Below, piece by piece: positions 1 through 6,031 of a stretch of 7,011 nt of DNA. Numbering within the stretch: the stretch's first letter is position 1; each line of letters opens with the position of its first letter. Made by a program: the position numbers and the translations under genes. The stretch covers positions 1 through 7,011 of the forward strand of contig JAMCTO010000076.1 in NCBI GenBank assembly GCA_023381095.1, written 5' to 3'. The notes beneath the pieces were generated by a model. That model worked only from the letters and a program-made list of their open reading frames with translations, was not told the origin of the DNA and searched no databases. The DNA is from Bacillota bacterium. Lineage in GTDB: Bacteria > Bacillota > Sulfobacillia > Sulfobacillales > Sulfobacillaceae.

Positions 1-168
1 ATCTTGCGCTTTGAGGTCAACGGCTACGAGCACCAATGGAGGAACCAGAGACACCGAGGTCAGAGAATTCGCCGTCATGGCATACCACTTTTCGGTATCA
101 CGGGTGGTAATTACTGTTACACCGGTAGCGAACCGACTTATTACGGTGCGAAAGATATCTTGATCCAA
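1..168 (-). CDS. Flavin reductase-family protein, N-terminal part (gene runs off left edge)
   Basis: The minus strand from 168 to the window edge is open for 56 codons and encodes an N-terminus typical of the FMN-binding flavin reductase-like family (DIM6/NTAB, HpaC-like). The protein begins MDQDIFRTVISRFATGVTVI. The FATGVTVIT block (about residues 13-21) and the following MTANSLTSVSLVPPLVLVAVD block (about 31-51) are the hallmark flavin-binding segments of the family. Such proteins bind FMN or FAD in the cytoplasm. They either reduce it with NAD(P)H to feed a partner monooxygenase or act as flavoprotein oxidoreductases; the partner cannot be told from this fragment. I chose a TTG start because GAGGT lies 6 nt upstream and because family members usually begin a few residues before the F-R-x-V motif; no in-frame ATG exists nearby. 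It is divergent from the rhodanese gene. The family call is secure; the exact substrate is unknown. Confidence 0.85.
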   Translation of the reverse strand, partial: MDQDIFRTVISRFATGVTVITTRDTEKWYAMTANSLTSVSLVPPLVLVAVDLKAQD

Positions 169-174
169 ACAGGT

Positions 175-179
175 ACCTC
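175..179 (-). promoter_or_regulatory. Ribosome binding site of the flavin reductase gene
   Basis: GAGGT on the minus strand lies 6 nt before the TTG codon at 168-166. It is the main argument for the TTG start, since no ATG or GTG fits the family's N-terminus. Confidence 0.55.
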
Positions 180-195
180 GCTTCCTAGTAGTTGC

Positions 196-201
196 AGTGT
201 A
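196..201 (-). promoter_or_regulatory. Possible extended -10 promoter element for the flavin reductase gene
   Basis: The minus strand reads TGCTACACT, that is TACACT preceded by TG with one base between, the extended -10 arrangement. It matches TATAAT at 4 of 6 positions and would start transcription about 20 nt before the TTG start codon. No good -35 box is visible 16-18 nt upstream. This is inference from pattern only. Confidence 0.3.
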
Positions 202-253
202 GCATGAAGGAGGCTATCTCGGAAAGACACGGCGCCTTTTCGTTCTGTGGTGT

Positions 254-1402
254 TTGCAGCTAATTGATGATATGGTTGGGACAAGTCAACAAAAGAAACA
301 ACGTCGGAAAGGCAGGTCAGGAATTACGCGGCAATTAGTACGCATGCCAAAAACATCACGACCCTGGTGGATAATCGGGGGACTCGCCATTGTATTTGCC
401 GTAGCCGCGTTTTGGCTCCTCGGGCGCAATCTTCGAAAAGTTGGAGTGCTGCCGCAATCATCTTATGGCATTGCGGCGACCAAGCCGATTCGTTATTTTG
501 GTGACGCGGCTATGCACCGGGACTATCAAATCACTGCAGAAACCTTGCACCAATGGCTAGCCTTGGGAACGCCGATCACGATGATCGATGTGCGACAACC
601 ATCAGGGACCGAAGGGTTTAACTTCGGACATATTCCGGGGGCTCACAACATTCCTCTGCAATGGTTCGGCACTGAATTGATGGCTACCCACAGCTATACC
701 AAAGTCGTTGCAGTTGACGGCGGGGTTACAGCGCCAGTTCACTTTTTTCCATTGCCGCGCCATACTCCGATTGTGGTCATGTGCTATGATGGCGACGGTG
801 GAGAAATGACGCCCGCGATCCTGCGGTTGCTTGGCTATCAGGCGTATGGCCTGACCGATGGTGTCTCATCGTGGAACCCGTTATTGAATGTGTGGCCGCC
901 GCCGTCTCAGGTTACGAACTTGCCGTTGACTCAAGGGGCGGCGAATTCTCCACATTTGAATGCTCCCGTCACAGGCAATGACGTGTTGGGATTTACTTGG
1001 GCATCCAAAGTCAGGAATTACTGGACCAATCTCAATCGTACCTATCCAATCGGCTATTCGCGTCCTTGGACGATTTCGCCGCAAGCATTGCTTGCGGCAT
1101 TAAGCGGCCGTAATCCGCCCCAAGTTATTGACCTGCGATCACGCTCGCACTTTGCCCAGGGACATATCGCGGGCAGTGTAAATATTCCATTTGCTGATTT
1201 GGGCGCTAATTTGAGTTTGTTGTCGCCTACGCGCCAAGTGGTTCTGGTATCGCGTACCCTTCAGGATTCTGCTCAAGCCTGTGCAGTATTGCGCCTCTTA
1301 GGCTATCACGCGTACGTGTTGCAACGTGGCATTGTGACCTGGAGCAGTATGCTTGGCACCATTCCTGCTCCTCATCACTATCCTGTGGTTGCTGGCCCCT
1401 AA
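254..1402 (+). CDS. Membrane-anchored tandem rhodanese-domain protein, second domain catalytically dead
   Basis: The 382-residue protein has a basic N-terminus (KKQRRKGR, residues 14-21), one hydrophobic segment at about 39-57 and two rhodanese domains. The positive-inside rule places both domains outside the cytoplasm. Domain 1 (about 93-209) has IDVRQPSG, GHIPGAHNIPL and an active-site loop CYDGDGG with Cys177, which would carry the persulfide in sulfur transfer. Domain 2 (about 273-367) keeps IDLRSRSHF and GHIAGSVNIPF, but at the loop it reads LVSRTLQD, with Ser333 where the catalytic Cys belongs, so it is probably structural or regulatory. This follows the usual tandem rhodanese pattern of one active and one inactive domain, except that here the active one comes first. 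The start is uncertain: TTG at 254 or ATG at 272 (18 nt later); neither has a good Shine-Dalgarno site. The upstream frame is closed by a stop at 200. The stop codon overlaps that of the convergent Kelch gene. Sulfur donor and acceptor cannot be inferred. Confidence 0.85.
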   Translation: MQLIDDMVGTSQQKKQRRKGRSGITRQLVRMPKTSRPWWIIGGLAIVFAVAAFWLLGRNLRKVGVLPQSSYGIAATKPIRYFGDAAMHRDYQITAETLHQWLALGTPITMIDVRQPSGTEGFNFGHIPGAHNIPLQWFGTELMATHSYTKVVAVDGGVTAPVHFFPLPRHTPIVVMCYDGDGGEMTPAILRLLGYQAYGLTDGVSSWNPLLNVWPPPSQVTNLPLTQGAANSPHLNAPVTGNDVLGFTWASKVRNYWTNLNRTYPIGYSRPWTISPQALLAALSGRNPPQVIDLRSRSHFAQGHIAGSVNIPFADLGANLSLLSPTRQVVLVSRTLQDSAQACAVLRLLGYHAYVLQRGIVTWSSMLGTIPAPHHYPVVAGP

Positions 1403-2397
1403 TGATCGGCTTTAAGTACGTAGATGGTGGAACTCAGGCCTTGGGGGCTTTGTCCTCCTAAAATCCAGATAGCGTTGCCCACGGGCGCGGTAGCAAAGCC
1501 GTCCAGCGGCAGCGGCAGCGGCTGGCTGGGGATCAACGTGTGATTTTCTAAAATCCAGACGGCATTGGATAAGTGAGACCCGGCAGAGCCACCGAGGATC
1601 CATAAGTGATGGTCTAGCAACACCAGGGCACCGTTTGTTAGGCCAATGGGCATGGTGGCCCAAGATTTTGGCCGGCCATTGGCTAAGGGAATTCGATAAA
1701 TGGTTGAGGAAAGCGTGCCGGATGCGGTAGTTCCTCCCGCGACATAAAGGGCGCCTTGAAAAATTTGCGCCATGGGGTGAACTAGCGCCGTAGGCAGCTT
1801 GCTCCAAAGAGATGCCTGACCTTGGGCCGTAATCCGGTAAATGTCCGGGGAAGCGCCCGCGTATCCTAAGCCGCCTACCAGATATGCAATATCCCCATCA
1901 TAGGCGGTGGTAAACCGGGATAAACCCTGAGGCAAGCCGTTGCTTGTCTTTCCCCCACTAAGCGTTTCAGCAGCAGACTGGATCATGCCATTGGAATTGA
2001 TTCCGCCGATGTATACCGGGTTGGCACTGAGGTCCAGCAATCCGCCATCTTGGCGGGGTTGAGCCAGGTTTCCGCTCATTACCGCCCCATTCTCGGTGAG
2101 GGTATAGACGGAGCCATTAAGACCTGTGGTGGTAAGTCCACCGGCTAAATCAAAAACACCGGGCCCGATGCCAATTAACGAAAAATTTTTTAACGGTTGG
2201 GGCAATCCAAACGGCAGATCGGAAGACCACGCATGGGGATGCGGGAGCACCCGCACCAGATGTCGGACCGGGGGATCGGCAGGTATTGCTGCAGGAATTC
2301 CGGGGCGCAAAAGGAAACTGAAGATGGCGACTATCAACATAATGACCAATGCTAGAAAGAGGAAAAACCGAGGACGGATACGACGTCGAGTTTTCAT
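1399..2397 (-). CDS. Membrane-anchored Kelch-like beta-propeller protein
   Basis: The 332-residue protein starts with a basic stretch (KTRRRIRPR) and a hydrophobic anchor at about 11-30, so the rest should face outward. The body has six repeats ending in a hydrophobic strand plus a double glycine, at residues 86-87, 131-132, 175-176, 221-222, 269-270 and 314-315. The spacing of 44-48 residues and the downstream SxxIYR/YVL strands (for example STIYRIP at 231-237 and STIYVLK at 323-329) are the Kelch-repeat pattern, indicating a six-bladed propeller. Such domains usually bind proteins or sugars; no catalytic residues are recognisable. It is the last gene of the helicase operon: its ATG overlaps the previous stop in an ATGA, which suggests translational coupling. 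Only a weak GGAG lies upstream. At the 3' end its TAG overlaps the rhodanese stop by 4 nt, with no room for a terminator between them. Function unknown. Confidence 0.8.
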   Translation of the reverse strand: MKTRRRIRPRFFLFLALVIMLIVAIFSFLLRPGIPAAIPADPPVRHLVRVLPHPHAWSSDLPFGLPQPLKNFSLIGIGPGVFDLAGGLTTTGLNGSVYTLTENGAVMSGNLAQPRQDGGLLDLSANPVYIGGINSNGMIQSAAETLSGGKTSNGLPQGLSRFTTAYDGDIAYLVGGLGYAGASPDIYRITAQGQASLWSKLPTALVHPMAQIFQGALYVAGGTTASGTLSSTIYRIPLANGRPKSWATMPIGLTNGALVLLDHHLWILGGSAGSHLSNAVWILENHTLIPSQPLPLPLDGFATAPVGNAIWILGGQSPQGLSSTIYVLKADH

Positions 2398-3467
2398 TGG
2401 GCGCCAGGCTCCACCAAGACGACTTTGTGGAGAGGAATGGCGAACGCTTGTTGGTAGATGTCCACACCTTGTAGTGTTCCTTGAGTGATATATCCCGATA
2501 TCACCGTAATCGTTTTCGCTTTAGTTTCCTGTGGTTCTTTGAAATATACGGTAATTACTTGCTGGTTGGCCAGGGCGTTGTGTAATACACGTTGTACCGT
2601 GTAACCATCCATGGTGGCCAACAGCAGCGCCTCAGGCACTTCTACCGCCAAGAGCGGGGGATCCACGGGCGGCTGGTTCGCAGCATATGGTTCCGAGTAT
2701 TCGGAATTCGATAACCTGGTTGCGCCTGGAGCGTAAACGGAGGGCAGCATCGCTATCCCGGCATGTTCCAGGGATTTTTTCACAGCGTCCAGACGAGTGT
2801 CGTCAATAATCAGATCTTGTGGAGACAGTCGTTCGAGGAATGGCTCTGATTTCCCCAGCACTTGTTCGATTTGGTGTGACTCAACGGAATCTACACTGTG
2901 AATCAATGTTGCACGGACCATGCGATGGCGGCCCAACGCACGGTACCAATCCCTGACGTTGGCTTCCACATTGCCAGGGATTTTGGTTCGCGATATATGT
3001 GTCCACTGGCTTATGTAGTTATCGACAGAAATGCCGCGCTGGATCGAATCTGCCACACTCTCACGATCAATGCGATACACAGCCATGCGATCCCATTTGA
3101 CTGGGCTGGCATGCTGGTCCACGATCCATCGGTCATAGTATGAAGTATTAGGCGGAACGAGAACCTCGCCGGTAGGCTGTATCACCACGGCTTGAGTTTC
3201 CGTGGGTTCATAGCGCCGACGCCAAGCCCAATATGCTGCATCGGACAGCCGCAACAGGGATCCGTTTTTTTCAGTCAACCCTAGTTCTGTGGTGAAGTTC
3301 ACAAAGGTGTCGATATTGTACACTTTCAATCCGGTGGCTTTTTGATGTTGCGCCCAGGATTTCATTTTTGGCAAATCAAGCCACTGATCGGGTTCCAAAT
3401 GACCTGCCAAAGTCCACAGTAATTTTTGCAGCACCATGCCGTAATAAGTGGCTAGGTATTGTTCCAT
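2394..3467 (-). CDS. Helicase-associated protein, C-terminal part (XPB/Ssl2-like N-terminal domain plus probable WYL domain)
   Basis: The 357-residue product looks like the C-terminal portion of the helicase-associated proteins encoded next to bacterial XPB; in Mycobacterium the neighbour is a single protein of about 750 residues, as I recall (Rv0862c). Residues about 93-239 match the domain found at the start of XPB helicases: QAVVIQPTGEVLVPP, then YRIDRESVADSIQRG and VEANVRDWYRALG. Residues about 279-354 (LHNALANQQVITVYF ... QQAFAIPLHKVVLVE) have the shape of a WYL domain; this is inference. The frame stays open upstream to 3620, but those codons read as noise and overlap the N-terminal partner's real frame, so I start at the ATG at 3467-3465. 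That start overlaps the upstream gene by 16 nt and has no clear Shine-Dalgarno site. It could therefore be made by termination-reinitiation, or the two frames may be one gene broken by a single-base indel. No helicase motor motifs are present. Confidence 0.7.
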   Translation of the reverse strand: MEQYLATYYGMVLQKLLWTLAGHLEPDQWLDLPKMKSWAQHQKATGLKVYNIDTFVNFTTELGLTEKNGSLLRLSDAAYWAWRRRYEPTETQAVVIQPTGEVLVPPNTSYYDRWIVDQHASPVKWDRMAVYRIDRESVADSIQRGISVDNYISQWTHISRTKIPGNVEANVRDWYRALGRHRMVRATLIHSVDSVESHQIEQVLGKSEPFLERLSPQDLIIDDTRLDAVKKSLEHAGIAMLPSVYAPGATRLSNSEYSEPYAANQPPVDPPLLAVEVPEALLLATMDGYTVQRVLHNALANQQVITVYFKEPQETKAKTITVISGYITQGTLQGVDIYQQAFAIPLHKVVLVEPGAQ

Positions 3468-4180
3468 GACACCGAAAATTCTGTTGGCACCAGCTGCCAA
3501 AATTCCCCCGCTTTTCGGGACACAGAAAGAACACTTTGATTTGTCCCGGTAAACAGCAAACCTAATCCACTGGCTGCATAAATCGTGGATTCTACAGTAT
3601 GGAGCTGGCCTTTGTGCCAAGATTTCTGGCCTAGTTTGGTGAGCACACGCCGATAAACCCGTCCCTCTTGGGTCAATAGCAGAGGATCCCGGCGGGCATG
3701 ACTTAGCACCATGAAAAAATCATGAATTAAGGACCACCACACCGGAGATTCGGAAGATTCTCTGGGGCTGGACTCGGGATGTGTGATCTCCTGCAGCGCC
3801 TTGCTCGGCCGGATGGCCAGGAATTCCAATAAGGGTCCGACAAGTTCATGGGGAATCACATAAACCCATGACTGAGGATGAGTCTGCACTTGATAGACAA
3901 TGCCCCATTGCCCCAACTTGGTTATTAACCCATGGCGCGATGGTCCTACCATCGACACCGGAATTAGCATGTCTTCTCGCCCTTGCAATATCCAATGCGA
4001 CAACTGTTGTCTTTCTGGGCGGGTCAGCTCTTTGAGCATTTCTGTAATGTACTCCGGGCTTGTCAGTCTAGCGGCCAACTGTGGTAGGTCGACTGGCGGT
4101 TTGAGATTAGTCATTTGATAAAAGTGGCCCAAGTCAGATTCTTTAAGTTTTGAAACCACTTTGGACAACGAATAGATCAC
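3452..4180 (-). CDS. Helicase-associated protein, N-terminal part (winged-helix-like)
   Basis: The 242-residue product starts MIYSLSKVVSKLKESDLGHF. Residues about 32-120 resemble a helical plus winged-helix unit: LAARLTSPEYITEMLKEL, then LITKLGQWGIVYQVQ and WVYVIPHELVGPLL. This is the arrangement expected at the N-terminus of XPB-neighbour helicase-associated proteins. The stretch GLGLLF...SVLSVSRKAGEFWQL (about 205-230) resembles the end of another winged-helix unit, after which the frame stops within about 12 codons while the homologous continuation appears in the -1 frame. The start is GTG, overlapping the XPB stop as GTGA. A strong GGGAGG at 4193-4188 lies 7 nt upstream, so translation is probably coupled to the helicase. 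It is most likely a DNA- or protein-binding partner of XPB. The truncation at the 3' end is real in this sequence, but it may be a frameshift rather than a natural gene end. Confidence 0.7.
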   Translation of the reverse strand: MIYSLSKVVSKLKESDLGHFYQMTNLKPPVDLPQLAARLTSPEYITEMLKELTRPERQQLSHWILQGREDMLIPVSMVGPSRHGLITKLGQWGIVYQVQTHPQSWVYVIPHELVGPLLEFLAIRPSKALQEITHPESSPRESSESPVWWSLIHDFFMVLSHARRDPLLLTQEGRVYRRVLTKLGQKSWHKGQLHTVESTIYAASGLGLLFTGTNQSVLSVSRKAGEFWQLVPTEFSVSWNNT

Positions 4181-5883
4181 GACTGAACCTCCCTGGCGGG
4201 AAACGGTATCACACGGCCACTAGTCATGGGCGCGCCGTGTGCGTCGGCGTGGGCAATTTCATACCGGTAGCCTTGCTCACACAAGAAGAGTTGACGTTTT
4301 TGCGCAAAATCCTGTTCCTTGGTGTCTTCAGACACTACCGAATAAAAGGTCGCTTGGCCGCCATCGCTTTTGGGACGAAGGATGCGTCCTAGCCGTTGAG
4401 CCTCTTCCTGTCGGGAGCCAAAGGTTCCACTGATTTGGATGGCAACGTTAGCATCCGGCAAATCAATGGCAAAGTTGGCAACTTTAGACACAATGAGCAC
4501 TGGAATGCGCCCGTCGCGAAACGCTTGATAAAGTCGCTCGCGCTCCGCGGCAGGTGTTTCTCCAGTAAGCAGGGGGGCGCCAATATCGTCGTGCAAAGCT
4601 TTTAACTGTGACAAATACTGGCCGATAATTAACACATGGTCGTGGGCATGGTGAGCTAGAAGTTCGCGTACGGTCCCTATTTTGGCAGGGTTTTCCGCCG
4701 CAATTCGCGCTCGTTCAGTATCCTCCGCCAATGCATAATGTTCTCGCCAGGTACTGGATAGGGAGACCCGGATTTCCTTGCATTCGGCAGTGGCGATCCA
4801 CCCCTGTTGTTCTAGGTCTTTCCATGGCATATCGAAACGCTTGGGGCCAATTAGCGAAAATACGTCGTCGGCGCGCCCATCTTCACGAATCAATGTGGCG
4901 GTTAGGCCCAGCCGACGTCGTGATTGCAAGCTCGCGGTCAGCCGGAAAACCGGTGCTGGCAGGAGATGGACTTCGTCATAAATGATCAGGCCCCAATCGT
5001 GCTGGTTTAAGGTGTCGAAGTGCGGATACGTACTACCTTTTTTATGACTAAGCAACTGATAGGTGGTCAGGGTGACAGGGCGCAAATCCTTAACCCGTGC
5101 GCTGTATTCACCGATAGCTTCCGGATCCATTGTGGTCTTGTCGAGAATTTCATCGCGCCATTGATGGAGCGCAGCGACGGATGTGGTTAGGATGAGAGTG
5201 TCTCGGCCGACATCAGCCATGGCCCCTAGACCTACCATGGTTTTGCCGGCCCCACAAGGGAGCACGATGACCCCATTTCCCGAGCTGGAAAAAGCCATGA
5301 TAGCGTGTCTCTGATAATCACGTAAATGAAAAGGCGTGCCGTGACGGGTAGTGTCTGACAAGGTGATATCCAACGGAATGCCTTGGGCGTAGCCGGCAAG
5401 ATCATTGGCTGGCCAGCCAATTTTAGCCAACGCTTGCTTGATAAGCCCGCGATGTTCAGGGCGAATTTTAAAACCAGGAGACAGGACTGGTCCTAAAAAC
5501 GGGACAATGGCTTTGTGTTTGGAGATTTGCAGCAACAGCTGGGCATCGTCACTAGTCAGCCAAAATCCATCACCATCAGGGGACTTGCGAATCTGTAGGG
5601 GGCCAAAACGACGTCCTTGGTCCCTAATATAGAAACTGACTGTGTCTGGCACCGGATATTGCGAATATGCGGTTAAACGCTCAATCATTTGATCAGGGAT
5701 AATGCCTGCCGCCACAGCATTCCAGATCGACAATGGAGTGAGGCGATAGGTATGAATATGTTCGGGACTCTTGACCAATTCGGTAAATCCAACTAGAGAT
5801 TGGCGGGCTTCTTCAAACTTGGAATTGTCAACTTCCAGCAGTAGCGTTAGGTCGCTTTGGACAATTAAAGGCAAGCGTTCCAC
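4177..5883 (-). CDS. xpb: XPB-type (ERCC3-like) superfamily 2 DNA repair helicase
   Basis: The 568-residue protein is close in length and order to mycobacterial XPB (about 550 residues). Residues about 4-160 are the bacterial XPB N-terminal domain (PLIVQSDLTLLLEVD, then YRLTPLSIWNAVAAG). The motor follows with all SF2 motifs: LRDYQ at 187-191, Walker A LPCGAGKT at 208-215, DEVH at 303-306, LGLTATLIRED at 325-335 with the XPB-specific RED motif at 333-335, VLIIGQY at 417-423, VSKVANFAIDLPDANVAIQ at 465-483, and QEEAQRLGRILRPK at 492-505. XPB proteins are ATP-driven 3'-5' DNA translocases that open DNA in repair and transcription; bacterial members act in the cytoplasm with a poorly known role. 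No residue of the motor looks missing. GTG is the start because AGGAGG lies 5 nt upstream. It leads a four-gene minus-strand operon whose next gene overlaps its stop by 4 nt. Confidence 0.95.
   Translation of the reverse strand: MERLPLIVQSDLTLLLEVDNSKFEEARQSLVGFTELVKSPEHIHTYRLTPLSIWNAVAAGIIPDQMIERLTAYSQYPVPDTVSFYIRDQGRRFGPLQIRKSPDGDGFWLTSDDAQLLLQISKHKAIVPFLGPVLSPGFKIRPEHRGLIKQALAKIGWPANDLAGYAQGIPLDITLSDTTRHGTPFHLRDYQRHAIMAFSSSGNGVIVLPCGAGKTMVGLGAMADVGRDTLILTTSVAALHQWRDEILDKTTMDPEAIGEYSARVKDLRPVTLTTYQLLSHKKGSTYPHFDTLNQHDWGLIIYDEVHLLPAPVFRLTASLQSRRRLGLTATLIREDGRADDVFSLIGPKRFDMPWKDLEQQGWIATAECKEIRVSLSSTWREHYALAEDTERARIAAENPAKIGTVRELLAHHAHDHVLIIGQYLSQLKALHDDIGAPLLTGETPAAERERLYQAFRDGRIPVLIVSKVANFAIDLPDANVAIQISGTFGSRQEEAQRLGRILRPKSDGGQATFYSVVSEDTKEQDFAQKRQLFLCEQGYRYEIAHADAHGAPMTSGRVIPFPAREVQS
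4188..4193 (-). promoter_or_regulatory. Ribosome binding site of the accessory N-terminal gene, inside the helicase coding region
   Basis: GGGAGG followed by TT lies within the last codons of the helicase gene, 7 nt before the GTG start that overlaps the helicase stop. It supports the GTG start and continued translation along the operon. Confidence 0.7.
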
Positions 5884-5888
5884 AAGAA

Positions 5889-5894
5889 CCTCCT
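5889..5894 (-). promoter_or_regulatory. Ribosome binding site of the XPB helicase gene
   Basis: A consensus AGGAGG on the minus strand, followed by T, ends 5 nt before the GTG start codon at 5883-5881. It fixes GTG as the start and suggests good translation of the first operon gene. Confidence 0.8.
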
Positions 5895-5918
5895 AATGAG
5901 ACGAACTGTACTGCGTAA

Positions 5919-5948
5919 ATTGTACCTTAAATTCGCCGCGATTTTCGA
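5919..5948 (-). promoter_or_regulatory. Predicted sigma-A-type promoter of the helicase operon
   Basis: On the minus strand TCGAAA (5948-5943) and TACAAT (5924-5919) are separated by 18 nt. TACAAT matches the -10 consensus at 5 of 6 positions and the -35 matches at 4 of 6. Transcription would begin about 29 nt before the GTG, giving a short leader that contains the AGGAGG site. Predicted from pattern only. Confidence 0.5.
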
Positions 5949-5974
5949 GATTTAGTCCATTCCTGTGGTAAAAT
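5945..5974 (+). promoter_or_regulatory. Predicted sigma-A-type promoter of the fRMsr gene, overlapping the divergent helicase promoter
   Basis: TCGAGA (5945-5950) and TAAAAT (5969-5974) are separated by 18 nt. The -10 matches 5 of 6 consensus bases and the -35 matches 4 of 6. Its -35 box shares the palindromic TCGA with the -35 box of the opposite-strand promoter, so the two polymerases would compete. Predicted from pattern only. Confidence 0.45.
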
Positions 5975-6015
5975 GTCACCGATTATAGTCCGCCAGCCGG
6001 GAATATTGGAAACTT

Positions 6016-6020
6016 GGAGG
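6016..6020 (+). promoter_or_regulatory. Ribosome binding site that decides the fRMsr start
   Basis: GGAGG lies 11 nt before the GTG at 6032. A TTG at 6014 is in the same frame but overlaps this site and has no good site of its own upstream. The GTG is therefore preferred, even though the spacing is a little long. Confidence 0.55.
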
Positions 6021-6031
6021 CGACGCATCTC

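Noticed and set aside
4..207. Open frame of 67 codons on the plus strand
   Set aside because: It is the antisense of the flavin reductase N-terminus, which has clear family motifs on the minus strand.
225..245. GGCGCC palindrome followed by TTTT as a terminator or leader hairpin
   Set aside because: The stem would be very short, without a proper loop, and there is no gene on the plus strand ending just before it.
2126..2488. 120-codon open frame on the plus strand
   Set aside because: It is antisense to the Kelch and accessory genes, has low-complexity basic composition and no ribosome site.
3500..3520. Programmed -1 frameshift on the G run (GCG GGG GAA)
   Set aside because: The GGG codon could slip back one base, but there is no standard slippery heptamer and no obvious downstream hairpin or pseudoknot. 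A mutation or a natural split is more likely.
3468..3620. Upstream extension of the accessory C-terminal frame by 51 codons
   Set aside because: The residues have no family resemblance and overlap codons of the N-terminal part that do read sensibly, so the ATG at 3467 is preferred.
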